A DNA stretch of 64,000 nt from Pseudomonadota bacterium (lineage in GTDB: Bacteria; Pseudomonadota; Gammaproteobacteria; Burkholderiales; Burkholderiaceae_C): the NCBI GenBank assembly GCA_020161145.1, contig JAIUPQ010000006.1, positions 62,001 to 126,000 on the forward strand, in the 5' to 3' direction. The notes under the pieces are model-generated. The model was not told where the DNA came from. It saw only the letters and a list, made by a program, of their open reading frames with translations, and searched no databases. The position numbers and the translations under genes are program-made. Every line of letters starts with the position of its first letter. Positions within the stretch are counted from its first letter, which is position 1. Shown in pieces: positions 34,852 through 43,021 of the stretch.

Positions 34852-35568
34852 ATGCAGCTGCCCTGGATCACCGGCCCCGACAGCCCGTTTCCGCCCACCC
34901 ATCAGGCCTTGACCGAGCCGCCTGAACTGGCCGGCCTGCTGGCTGCGGGCGGCGACCTCAGCCCGGCGCGGCTGGCCACCGCCTACCGGCGCGGCATCTT
35001 CCCCTGGTTCGGTCCGGGCCAGCCCGTGCTGTGGTGGACGCCTGAGCCGCGCATGGTGCTGCGCGTGGCCGACTTCAAATGCCACCGCTCGCTGCGCCAG
35101 GCACAAGCCCACTTTGCGACCACCCCTGGCGCACGCATCGTCTGGGATGGCGACGTGCGCGCCGTCATCACCGCCTGCGCCCAGGCGCCCCGGGGCGGCC
35201 AGGCAGGCACCTGGATAGGCCCCGACATGATCGAGGCCTATGTGCGCTGGCATGCCGAGGGCGACGACGCCTGGGGCCGCGTGCACAGCGTCGAGACCTG
35301 GGTGGGCAGCGATCTCATGGGTGGCCTCTATGGCGTGCGCATCGGCCAGATGTTCTTTGGCGAATCCATGTTCACCCGCCACACCGATGCCTCCAAGCTG
35401 GCGCTGGCCGCACTGGTGCAGGGTTGCCGCACCGCCGGCATGCCGCTGATCGACTGCCAGCAACAGACCGCCCATCTGGCCTCGCTGGGTGCGGCGCCCG
35501 TGAGCCGCAGCGCGTTCGAGGCCGAACTGGCCCACCTCACGGCGCTGGCGCCGCAGCCTATGATCTGA
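34852..35568 (+). CDS. aat: leucyl/phenylalanyl-tRNA-protein transferase
   Basis: The 238-residue enzyme adds Leu or Phe from tRNA to proteins with N-terminal Arg or Lys, marking them for ClpS/ClpAP (N-degron pathway). The conserved order is present: [57 protein letters not shown], and [15 protein letters not shown]. Length is normal. It lies 4 bp upstream of bpt, the second transferase of the same pathway. Confidence 0.97.
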   Translation: MQLPWITGPDSPFPPTHQALTEPPELAGLLAAGGDLSPARLATAYRRGIFPWFGPGQPVLWWTPEPRMVLRVADFKCHRSLRQAQAHFATTPGARIVWDGDVRAVITACAQAPRGGQAGTWIGPDMIEAYVRWHAEGDDAWGRVHSVETWVGSDLMGGLYGVRIGQMFFGESMFTRHTDASKLALAALVQGCRTAGMPLIDCQQQTAHLASLGAAPVSRSAFEAELAHLTALAPQPMI

Positions 35569-35572
35569 TGCC

Positions 35573-36304
35573 GTGACCCATCCCAACGAGCTGGCCTTCA
35601 CGTCACTGCAGTTCTACGTGACGGCCGAATACCCCTGCAGCTACCTGCCCAACCTCCAGGCACGCTCCCAGGTGGCCACACCCAGCCACGTGGTCACCGA
35701 GCACGTCTACTCAGGCCTGGTGTCCATGGGCTTTCGCCGCTCAGGCCTCTTTACCTACCGGCCCCAGTGCGTCGGCTGCAAGGCCTGTGTGCCGCTGCGC
35801 GTGCCGGTGGCGGCGTTTGCGCCCTCGCGCACGCAGCGCCGCTGCCTGAAGGCCCACGCCCACCTGCGCACCCGGGTGCTGCGACTGGGTTTTTCGCGCG
35901 AGCACTACGACCTCTATCTGCGCTACCAGGCCGGCCGCCACAGCGGCGGTGGCATGGATCAGGACAGCACCGACCAGTACACCCAGTTCCTGTTGCAAAG
36001 CCACGTCAACTCACGGCTGGTGGAGTTTCGCGAACCCGACACACGCCGCCTCGTCATGGTCTCGGTGGTTGACGTGCTGGCCGACGGCCTCTCGGCCGTC
36101 TACACCTTCTACGACCCCGATGCGCCGGGCAGCCTGGGCACCTATGGCGTGCTGTGGCAAATCGAGCAGACGCAGCAGATGGGGCTGCCTTACCTCTACC
36201 TGGGCTATTGGATAGGTGGCAGCCGCAAAATGGCCTACAAGCTCCAGTTTCGCCCGTACGAGCTGCTGCAGGACGGGCGCTGGCAGGCACCGTCCGTCGG
36301 CTGA
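35573..36304 (+). CDS. bpt: aspartate/glutamate leucyltransferase
   Basis: The 243-residue enzyme transfers Leu to proteins with N-terminal Asp or Glu. Hallmarks are [17 protein letters not shown], the Cys-rich [20 protein letters not shown], and the C-terminal GNAT-like half with [22 protein letters not shown] and [20 protein letters not shown]. The start is a GTG giving [16 protein letters not shown]. It is cotranscribed with aat, so this organism channels both basic and acidic N-termini to Leu-based degradation. Older annotation calls this family arginyltransferase (ate). Confidence 0.95.
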   Translation: MTHPNELAFTSLQFYVTAEYPCSYLPNLQARSQVATPSHVVTEHVYSGLVSMGFRRSGLFTYRPQCVGCKACVPLRVPVAAFAPSRTQRRCLKAHAHLRTRVLRLGFSREHYDLYLRYQAGRHSGGGMDQDSTDQYTQFLLQSHVNSRLVEFREPDTRRLVMVSVVDVLADGLSAVYTFYDPDAPGSLGTYGVLWQIEQTQQMGLPYLYLGYWIGGSRKMAYKLQFRPYELLQDGRWQAPSVG

Positions 36305-36390
36305 GCACGCCGTCCGTCGCATCGCAGTGGCCGCAGGCGGGGCTGCCCGCCTAGCATCCGCTCCATCTTGTTGCCACCTGGACTTTCGCC

Positions 36391-37191
36391 ATGCTCCACC
36401 GCCTGCTTGCCCCCCGCCCCGCCCTGCTGCTCTCGGCCCTGCTGGTGGCCGGTGCCGCCGCCCTGCCCCAACCCGGCTGGGCCTTTCAGGTCACGCCGCA
36501 ATGGAGCGCCGGCAGCGTGCAGGTCAACGGCAGCGGGCCGCGCGTGGACGGCAGTGGCCACGTCAGCGAAAGCCGCCGCAGCGTGGGGGCGTTCACCAAA
36601 CTGCGCGTCGATGGACCACTGACCGTGCATGTGCGTGGTGCGAGCCAGGCCGCGCTGCGCGTGCGCGCCGACGACAACCTGCATGCGCTGGTGGTCACCG
36701 AGATCGACGGCAACACGCTGGTGGTCAAGCTCAGCCCGGACGCCAACTTCTACACAGCCAACCCGGTGGTCGTGAACGTGGACGCCGTCCAGCTCGATGC
36801 CGCCGCCCTGCGCGGCAGCGGCGACGTGATCATCGACGCCGTGCGCGGCAGCCGCTTCGAGGCCGCCGTGGCCGGCTCCGGCGACATCGTGCTCAACGCC
36901 GTGGACGTGCAGCAGCTCAGCGTCACGGTGGCCGGCTCGGGTGACCTCAAGGCCAAAGGCCGTGCCGATCAGCTCAAGGCCAGTGTGGCCGGCTCGGGCG
37001 ACCTGTGGCTGGCCGACCTGAGCGCGCGCAGCGCCAGCGTCAGCGTGGCCGGCAGCGGCGATGCCCGCGTGCAGGTCACCGAAAGCCTCTCGGCCAGCGT
37101 GGCCGGCAGCGGTGACATCTACTACAGCGGCGAGGCCAAGGTCAGCAAAAGCGTGGTCGGCAGTGGCGACATAACGGCCGTCAAGAAATAA
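36391..37191 (+). CDS. DUF2807 (GIN domain) secreted protein with GSGD repeats
   Basis: A 266-residue exported protein with a signal peptide (LLLSALLVAGAAALPQPGWA). The rest is a right-handed beta-helix of the DUF2807 type. Seven GSGD turns recur about every 20 residues from residue 143 (RGSGDV, AGSGDI, AGSGDL, AGSGDL, AGSGDA, AGSGDI, VGSGDI), one per helical rung. An N-terminal segment with VNGSGPRVDGSGHVSESRR precedes the usual FTKLRVDGPLTVHV. Function is unknown; relatives are periplasmic or surface adhesin-like proteins. Its stop overlaps the convergent aminotransferase end by 11 bp. Confidence 0.85.
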   Translation: MLHRLLAPRPALLLSALLVAGAAALPQPGWAFQVTPQWSAGSVQVNGSGPRVDGSGHVSESRRSVGAFTKLRVDGPLTVHVRGASQAALRVRADDNLHALVVTEIDGNTLVVKLSPDANFYTANPVVVNVDAVQLDAAALRGSGDVIIDAVRGSRFEAAVAGSGDIVLNAVDVQQLSVTVAGSGDLKAKGRADQLKASVAGSGDLWLADLSARSASVSVAGSGDARVQVTESLSASVAGSGDIYYSGEAKVSKSVVGSGDITAVKK

Positions 37192-38536
37192 CCGCCGCCA
37201 GCCACTGCGCCAGCAGCGGCGGCACGGCGTCCACGTCGACCTCGCTGGCGCAGGGTGGCACCAGCAGCATGTGGTGAAACGGGGTGATGAGCACGCCCCG
37301 GTTCAGCATGTACAGGTGCAGGCAGGCCGTCCAGTCGTCCTGCATGGCCGCCGCCGCCTCGCGGCCATCGCGCGGCGGCGCCGGCAGGTACTGCAGTTCC
37401 ATGCGGGCGCCGATGCGCGTCACGCACCAGCGCACACCCGCCGTGGCCAGCACCGCCTCCAGCCCCGCCTGCAGGCGCGCCGCCAGCGCGTCCATCCGAG
37501 CGTGCGCAGCGGGCGTGGCCACCTCGGCCAACTGTGCCCGCAACGCCGCCAGTTGCAGCACGTTGGCCGCCAGCGTGGTGCCGATGCCCGAATGCCCGTC
37601 CGGCGCCGCCGCCTTGGCCGCCTCCATGCGCGCCGCCACCGCATCCGTGAAGCCGTAGACCGCCGTCGGCAACCCGCCGGCCACGGCCTTGCCCACCACC
37701 AGAAAGTCGGGCGCCAGGCCATGCACACGGCCCCAGCCGCCCAGGCCGCTGCTCACCGTGTGGGTTTCGTCCAGCACCAGCAAGGTGCCGGTTTCGCGGC
37801 AGGCCGCCTGCACCGCCTGCATGAAACCGGGCAGCGGCGGCACCAGGCCGCAATTGGTCAGCGCCGGCTCGGTCAGCACGCAGGCCACGTCGCCCCCGGC
37901 CAGCGCCGTGCGCAGCGCCGGCTCGTCGTTGAACGGCACCACCACGGTGGAGAGGGCCAGCTCGTGCACCTGCCCCAGCAGGCTGGCGCGGGTCAGCGTG
38001 CGGCCGTCGTCGGCGCGGTCCACCAGGGTGTCGTCCACCGTGCCGTGGTAGCAGCCCTCGAACACCAGCACCTTGGGCCGGCCGGTGAGGGCCCGCGCCC
38101 AGCGCAGCACAAAGCGGTTGGCGTCGGTGGCCGACAGCACGATCTGCCAGCGCGGCAGGCCAAAGCGCTGGGCCAGCAGCGCCCCCACCTCGGGCAGCAG
38201 CGTGCCCGGCAGCATGGCGGTCAGCCCCCGCGCCGCCTGCTCGGCCAGGGCGCGGGCCACTGGCGCCGGGCTGTGGCCATACATGGCGCCGGTGTCTCCC
38301 AGGCAAAGGTCGATGTAGCTCAGGCCGTCGGCGCAGACCAGGCGACTGCCCTGTGCCTCGCGCACGAACAGCGGCGACGGCAGCGGCCAGTCGCGCATCC
38401 AGTGCATGGGCACGCCAAACAGAAAGTGCGGCGCGCTGGCCGCGGCCAGGTGCTGGCTTTCCGGGTGGGTCTGGGTGAACCGCTGGCGCTCTGCGGCCAG
38501 CATCGCGGCGACGCGGGTGGGACTGGGCTGGGTCAT
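37181..38536 (-). CDS. class III PLP-dependent aminotransferase
   Basis: A 451-residue fold-type I aminotransferase. The PLP Lys is in FLVVGKAVAGGLPTAVYG, the cofactor Asp in LLVLDETHTVSSGLGGWG, and the phosphate region in VLSATDANRFVLRWARALTG with FEGCYHGTVDDTLV. It resembles glutamate-1-semialdehyde aminomutase-like and omega-amino acid transaminases. The FEGCYHG motif supports this subgroup, but the substrate is not determined, and true HemL is unlikely given the extra length and divergent sequence. It is downstream of the toxin-antitoxin pair by 8 bp and may be cotranscribed with it. Confidence 0.88.
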   Translation of the reverse strand: MTQPSPTRVAAMLAAERQRFTQTHPESQHLAAASAPHFLFGVPMHWMRDWPLPSPLFVREAQGSRLVCADGLSYIDLCLGDTGAMYGHSPAPVARALAEQAARGLTAMLPGTLLPEVGALLAQRFGLPRWQIVLSATDANRFVLRWARALTGRPKVLVFEGCYHGTVDDTLVDRADDGRTLTRASLLGQVHELALSTVVVPFNDEPALRTALAGGDVACVLTEPALTNCGLVPPLPGFMQAVQAACRETGTLLVLDETHTVSSGLGGWGRVHGLAPDFLVVGKAVAGGLPTAVYGFTDAVAARMEAAKAAAPDGHSGIGTTLAANVLQLAALRAQLAEVATPAAHARMDALAARLQAGLEAVLATAGVRWCVTRIGARMELQYLPAPPRDGREAAAAMQDDWTACLHLYMLNRGVLITPFHHMLLVPPCASEVDVDAVPPLLAQWLAAVIS

Positions 38537-38544
38537 GAAGGGCT

Positions 38545-38859
38545 TCAGTGGTAGTCGGCCTCGCGCTGGTGGCGGACCGCCAGCACGACGACCAAGGTTG
38601 GACTGGCGATTTCATACAACGCCACGAAACCTGTGGCGCCAAAGGGAATGATGAGTTCTCGCCGCGTGGCGCTGCGGCCAGCTTTTCGAAAGCTGTAAGG
38701 CGTGATCGCCAGGTGGTGTTGGGTGGCTGCGCGGATGGCCGCGAGCGCTTCCTCAGCCAAAGCCAGGTCCTCCTTGACTCGCGCCCGATTCAGCAAAAAG
38801 TCAAAGAGCCGCGCCAGGTCTTCCTCGGCCTCAGGGCTGAACCAAACCGCATAACTCAA
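38545..38859 (-). CDS. RelE/ParE-family toxin
   Basis: A 104-residue small protein with the ParE/RelE fold: YAVWFSPEAEEDLARLFDFL at the N-terminus, a long middle helix, and the C-terminal beta strands with RELIIPFGATGFVALYEI and VVVLAVRHQREADY. RelE/ParE members are ribosome-dependent nucleases or gyrase poisons; the sequence fits ParE better (the RHQRE end). The ATG overlaps the antitoxin stop by 4 bp. Confidence 0.85.
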   Translation of the reverse strand: MSYAVWFSPEAEEDLARLFDFLLNRARVKEDLALAEEALAAIRAATQHHLAITPYSFRKAGRSATRRELIIPFGATGFVALYEIASPTLVVVLAVRHQREADYH

Positions 38860-39128
38860 TCGCTGAGTTGCTCGCGCCGCGCATCCAGCCTGGCTTGCAG
38901 CTTGTCAATTACCTGCTCCGCCGTTGCCGCCTCGCCGCTGCGCTGGTGGTTCGCCCAGGCGGCGTCACCACGCGCGTGGAAACGAGCCTGCGCAGCTCGG
39001 TATTCCACCGCGCTGCGCACCGAGGCTGCAACGAATTCGGAGAGGGTCTCGCCCTGCCGCAATACGGCTTCAAGCTGGGCGCGCAGTTCCGGCTCCACCC
39101 TCACCTGGGGAATGGTTGCTGATTTCAT
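38856..39128 (-). CDS. antitoxin, ribbon-helix-helix type (YlcI/YnfO-like)
   Basis: A 90-residue protein starting MKSATIPQVRVEPELRAQLEAVL. The N-terminal 45 residues look like a ribbon-helix-helix DNA-binding domain (PQVRVEPELR strand, then helices around GETLSEFVAASVRSAVEYR), and the rest is a helical toxin-binding tail. It would repress its own promoter and neutralise the downstream ParE-type toxin. I chose the ATG at 39128 because the longer upstream reading adds residues unlike any antitoxin. Confidence 0.83.
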   Translation of the reverse strand: MKSATIPQVRVEPELRAQLEAVLRQGETLSEFVAASVRSAVEYRAAQARFHARGDAAWANHQRSGEAATAEQVIDKLQARLDARREQLSD

Positions 39129-39290
39129 GGTTTGGAATGTAGTGCATTTGCGTTGCGCCCACCAAGTCCATTGGTCGCAACCTGGCCCCATTCATCCTGA
39201 AGTACCACCACCCGTCACCCGGCTGGCGCGTAGGGTGCGCCCTGCCAGCACACTGGCGCCCGTTCACCAACCCGCCATCAGGAATCCACC

Positions 39291-40232
39291 ATGCCCAAGC
39301 CCATGAAACCCATGTTCTGCCGCTCTGCAGGCTGGGGCGGCCTGTTTGCGGTGGCGGTGGCCGTTGCCGTCGCCCTGTGCAGCGGCCAGGCCAAGGCCGA
39401 GCCGGTGGCCGCACCCCAGGGCGTGCGCGTCGAGGTCATCGGCAGCGGCCGGCCTGTGCTGATGGTGCCGGGCCTGGCCAGTGGCGCCAGCGAGGTCTGG
39501 CGCGAGACCTGCACCGCGCTGCAACCCGGCGTGCAATGCCATCTGGTGCAGCTGCCGGGGTTTGCCGGGGCACCGCCCGTCCAGGCCAACCCCTGGCTGC
39601 CCGCCATGCGCGACGCCGTGCTGGCCTACGTGGTGGCGCAGCGGCTAGAGCACCCTGCCGTCATCGGCCACAGCCTGGGCGGCGCCCTGGCGCTGATGAT
39701 GGCCGCCGAGCAGCCGGCGCGCACCGGGCCGCTGGTCATCGTCGATGCGCTGCCCTTCCTGGCCGGCATCCGTGCCCCCGACGCCACCGCCGCCGACGCC
39801 GAAAAAATGGCCGCTGCGATGCGCACCCAGATGCAGGCCGCCACGCCCGAGCAGCGGGCCGCCCAACGGCAGATGAGCACGCGCGGCATGAGCCGCACGC
39901 CCGAAGGCCAGGCGCGCATCTCCGCCATGGGCGAGCGCAGCGACCCGGCCACCGTGACCCAGGCCATGACCGAGCTGTGGGCCACCGACCTGCGCCCGCT
40001 GCTGCCGCGCATCACCCAGCGCGTGCGCGTGCTGGGCGCCTGGGCCGCCTACGCCCCTATGGGCAGCACGCTGGCCAGCACGCGCGCCATCTACGAGCGC
40101 CAGTACGCGGCGCTGCCGCAGGCCGAGATCCGCATGAGCGAGCAGGGCTACCATTTCCTGATGTGGGACGACAAGGACTGGCTGCTGGCGCAGGTGCGTG
40201 AGGTGCTGACGCGCGCCGCACCGCAGCCATGA
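39291..40232 (+). CDS. alpha/beta hydrolase, exported
   Basis: A 313-residue protein with an N-terminal signal peptide (GWGGLFAVAVAVAVALCSGQAKA). The nucleophile elbow is GHSLGG, the oxyanion region is VLMVPGLASGASEVW, and the catalytic His is near the C-terminus in SEQGYHFLMWDD. A helical cap (about 160-230) contains many Ala/Met/Gln. Substrate unknown. It is the first gene of an operon with a sensor kinase and regulator, overlapping the kinase gene by 4 bp, which links it to that signalling pathway. Confidence 0.85.
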   Translation: MPKPMKPMFCRSAGWGGLFAVAVAVAVALCSGQAKAEPVAAPQGVRVEVIGSGRPVLMVPGLASGASEVWRETCTALQPGVQCHLVQLPGFAGAPPVQANPWLPAMRDAVLAYVVAQRLEHPAVIGHSLGGALALMMAAEQPARTGPLVIVDALPFLAGIRAPDATAADAEKMAAAMRTQMQAATPEQRAAQRQMSTRGMSRTPEGQARISAMGERSDPATVTQAMTELWATDLRPLLPRITQRVRVLGAWAAYAPMGSTLASTRAIYERQYAALPQAEIRMSEQGYHFLMWDDKDWLLAQVREVLTRAAPQP

Positions 40233-41275
40233 CCATCAACCGCCATGCCGTTCAGGCCCTGGTCTGGGGCAGCTGGTGGCTGCTCTCGCTGGCCCTGGTG
40301 CGCGCGTTCAACCAGGCCAACTCGGGCCTGCTCTTCATCATGACCGTGGTGGCTGCCGGCTGCTGGCTGGCCAGCGAGGGGCTGCGGGCCTGGGCGTTGC
40401 GCGGGCACTGGCTGGATCTGCCCCCGTTGCAACTGGTCATCCGCCTGCTGCTGGCGCCGCTGCTGCTGGCGGCCTTGATCCAGGTGGCGGTGGCCTTGCT
40501 GACGGCGGCTGCTGCCACCCTGGGCTGGATCGCCCCGCCACCCAATGCACGCCCCAGCTGGGGCGCGCGCACCGGCTACGTGATGAACACCACCTTCTTA
40601 CTGTGGCTGTGGCTGGCAGCCTGGGGAGCGGGTCAGTTCTTCACCCGCTGGCGCCAGGGCGAGATCGCCCGCTGGCAGGCCGAGGCGGCCAAGCGGGCGC
40701 TGGAGCTCGACGTGCTGCGCGCCCAGATCAACCCGCACTTTCTGTTCAACGCGCTGAACAACCTGCGCGCGCTGATTGCCGAAGACCCGGCGCGTGCGCG
40801 CGAAATGGTCACCCGCCTCTCGGCCGTGCTGCGCCACACGCTGGCCCACAGCGCCAGCGAGCGCGTGCCGCTGGCCGACGAGATGGCCGTGGTGCGCGAC
40901 CATCTGGCCATCGAGCAGATCCACCTCGAAGACCGGCTGCGGGTGGACTGGCAGCTCGGCGACGGTCTGGACGGCGCCCAGGTGCCGCCCATGGTGTTGC
41001 AACTGCTGGTGGAAAACGCCATCAAGCACGGCATTGCCCGCACGCCGGGTGGCGGCGAGATCGGCATCGCCATCGCCCGCGAAAGCGCTGACCCAGGTGG
41101 GCGCCTCATCATCGCCGTCAGCAACCCCGGCCATTGGGGCCAGGGCGAAGGCGGCACCGGCCTGGGCCTGGCCCACCTGCGCGAGCGGCTGGCGCGCGCC
41201 GGCGGCACCGGGGCCGATTGCCAGATCACCGAAAACGCCGGCCGCGTCACCGTGCGCCTGCGCCTCACGCCATGA
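40229..41275 (+). CDS. sensor histidine kinase of the LytS/YehU type
   Basis: A 348-residue inner-membrane kinase. Four hydrophobic segments lie in the first 150 residues (LVWGSWWLLSLALV, LLFIMTVVAAGCWLA, LLLAPLLLAALIQVAVALL, TFLLWLWLAAWGAG). The His_kinase domain has QINPHFLFNALNNLRALI with the phosphorylated His, and the ATPase domain has PPMVLQLLVENAIKHGI and GTGLGLAHLRERL. It would phosphorylate the LytTR regulator encoded next, whose ATG overlaps this stop by 4 bp. Confidence 0.92.
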   Translation: MTINRHAVQALVWGSWWLLSLALVRAFNQANSGLLFIMTVVAAGCWLASEGLRAWALRGHWLDLPPLQLVIRLLLAPLLLAALIQVAVALLTAAAATLGWIAPPPNARPSWGARTGYVMNTTFLLWLWLAAWGAGQFFTRWRQGEIARWQAEAAKRALELDVLRAQINPHFLFNALNNLRALIAEDPARAREMVTRLSAVLRHTLAHSASERVPLADEMAVVRDHLAIEQIHLEDRLRVDWQLGDGLDGAQVPPMVLQLLVENAIKHGIARTPGGGEIGIAIARESADPGGRLIIAVSNPGHWGQGEGGTGLGLAHLRERLARAGGTGADCQITENAGRVTVRLRLTP

Positions 41276-41985
41276 ACATTGCCATCGTCGAAGACTCCCG
41301 CCTGGCCCGTGCCGAGCTGCGCACACTGCTGGCCGCCCACCCCGACTGCGCCATCGTGGCCGAAGCCGCCGACGTCGCCAGCGCCGTGGGCGCCCTGGCC
41401 CACTGCCACCCCGACCTGCTGCTGCTGGACATCCACCTGCCCGGCGGCAGCGGCTTTGACGTGCTGGATGCGCTGGACGCACCGCCCGCCGTCGTCTTCA
41501 CCACCGCCTACGACGAACACGCGCTGGCCGCCTTCGCACGCGGCGCAGTGGACTACCTGCTCAAACCCATAGACCCCATCCGGCTGGCCGAAGCCTTGAC
41601 CCGCGTGCGCGAGCGCCAGCGCCCCAGCGCACCGCTGCCCGGCGCCCGCAAGACGCTGGACGACACCGTCTTCATCCGCGACGGCGAACGCTGCTGGTTC
41701 GTGCGCCTGGCCGACATCGCCGGCTTCGAGGCCTGCGGCAACTACGCCCAGGCCTGGTTCGACGGCAAGCAGCCGCTGATTGCGCGCACGCTGACCCAGC
41801 TCGAAGAGCGGCTGGACGACACCGTCTTCTTTCGCGCCAGCCGCAGCCACCTGGTCAACCTGCGCTGGGTCGAAGGCGTCGCGCCCACCGACGCCGACGG
41901 CTACCTGCTCACGCTGCGCGACGGCCGCCGCGTGCCCGTCTCGCGGCGCCAGGCCAAGCTGCTGCGCGAGCGGCTGGCGCTGTAG
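41272..41985 (+). CDS. LytTR-family response regulator
   Basis: A 237-residue regulator. The receiver domain (about 1-115) has NIAIVEDSRLARAEL, the phosphorylated Asp in PDLLLLDIHLPGG, and the KP motif in YLLKPIDPIRL. The C-terminal LytTR DNA-binding domain (about 135-237) has IAGFEACGNYAQAWFD and FFRASRSHLVNLRWVEGV. AlgR-like proteins share this layout. The start is the ATGA overlap with the kinase gene; the frame is open further upstream but that part is not coding. Target genes probably include its own operon. Confidence 0.93.
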   Translation: MNIAIVEDSRLARAELRTLLAAHPDCAIVAEAADVASAVGALAHCHPDLLLLDIHLPGGSGFDVLDALDAPPAVVFTTAYDEHALAAFARGAVDYLLKPIDPIRLAEALTRVRERQRPSAPLPGARKTLDDTVFIRDGERCWFVRLADIAGFEACGNYAQAWFDGKQPLIARTLTQLEERLDDTVFFRASRSHLVNLRWVEGVAPTDADGYLLTLRDGRRVPVSRRQAKLLRERLAL

Positions 41986-41994
41986 CATCGTCCG

Positions 41995-42915
41995 ATGCAC
42001 GAATTCGCCTTCCTCAGCGGCCACACCTTTCTCAAATGCCCACCCGCCGCCGGGCAACCGTTTGCCGTGGCCGGCATGGCCTGGGACGGCAGCGTCACCA
42101 ACCGCCCCGGCGCCCGCTTTGGCCCCGATGCCATCCGCCGCGCCAGCCACCAGTTGTGCGACGCCATCCACCCGCTGTTCGACACCACGCCGCTGGGCCA
42201 CCTGGGCGATGCGGGCGACCTGCCGCTGCCCAACACCAGTCTGGACGCCATGCGCGCCGCCCTGCCCGCACTGGCCGCGCCGCTGATCGCCCGCCACCAC
42301 ATGGCCTGGCTGGGCGGCGACCACTCCATCACCCTGCCGCTGCTGCGGCTGTACCGCCAGCACCTGGGCCGGCCGCTGGCCGTGCTGCACGTGGATGCCC
42401 ATTGCGACACCTGGGAAGACCACTTCGGCGAGCCCAGCGGCCATGGCACCTGGGTCTATGAGGCGCTGCAAGAGGGGCTGGTCGAGCCCGCCTGCTTCAT
42501 GCAGTTCGGCATCCGCTCGGCCGGCGAGCGCGCCGCACGCGAGTACGTGGCCGACCAGGGCGGCCTGATCTGGACCGCCCGCGCCCTGCGTGGGCTGGAA
42601 AGCCCCGCCCAACTGGCCCCCGTGCTGGCCGCCGTGCGCCAACGCCTGGCCCAGCACGGCCACCCGCCCGTCTACCTCTCGCTGGACATCGACGGCCTGG
42701 ACCCCGCCTTCGCCCCTGGCACCGGCACCCCCGAGCCCGGCGGCCTCACCACCGCCGCCCTGCTGACCCTGATCGAAGAGCTGGCCGACCTGCCCTTCGT
42801 CGGTATGGACTGCGTGGAAGTGGCCCCGCCCTACGACCACGCCGAACTCACCAGCCTGGCAGCGGCCACGCTGGTGTGGACGTATCTGAGCGGGCGGGTG
42901 GCGGCGCGCGGCTGA
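41995..42915 (+). CDS. agmatinase/arginase-family ureohydrolase
   Basis: A 306-residue binuclear manganese enzyme of the ureohydrolase family. Metal-binding motifs are WLGGDHSITLP, LHVDAHCDTWED and SLDIDGLDPAFAPGTGTPEPGG. Members hydrolyse agmatine to putrescine, arginine to ornithine, or related guanidino compounds; the EDHFGEPSGHGTWVYEAL loop looks agmatinase (SpeB)-like. The start is only 9 bp after the LytTR stop, so it may be in the same transcript. Confidence 0.88.
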   Translation: MHEFAFLSGHTFLKCPPAAGQPFAVAGMAWDGSVTNRPGARFGPDAIRRASHQLCDAIHPLFDTTPLGHLGDAGDLPLPNTSLDAMRAALPALAAPLIARHHMAWLGGDHSITLPLLRLYRQHLGRPLAVLHVDAHCDTWEDHFGEPSGHGTWVYEALQEGLVEPACFMQFGIRSAGERAAREYVADQGGLIWTARALRGLESPAQLAPVLAAVRQRLAQHGHPPVYLSLDIDGLDPAFAPGTGTPEPGGLTTAALLTLIEELADLPFVGMDCVEVAPPYDHAELTSLAAATLVWTYLSGRVAARG

Positions 42916-43021
42916 GGGATTTGGCGCGCGCCACCGTCGGCTGGGCCGCTGGCCGGCGGCAGCGGCATGCCGGATACTTCGCCCGTTTCAAAATGTTTCA
43001 ACACGCAGCAGGAGTCGCGTC

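Noticed and set aside
36820-37185. Tandem DNA repeat or CRISPR-like array
   Set aside because: The regular GSGD pattern is in protein; the DNA units vary in sequence between turns and there are no constant repeats with unique spacers. No CRISPR array was seen anywhere in the window.
40598-42840. Long minus-strand frames of 294 and 735 codons opposite the kinase, regulator and agmatinase genes
   Set aside because: They are antisense to genes with clear motifs and overlapping start/stop codons; their composition (Gln, Gly, His, Val rich) is that of shadow frames.
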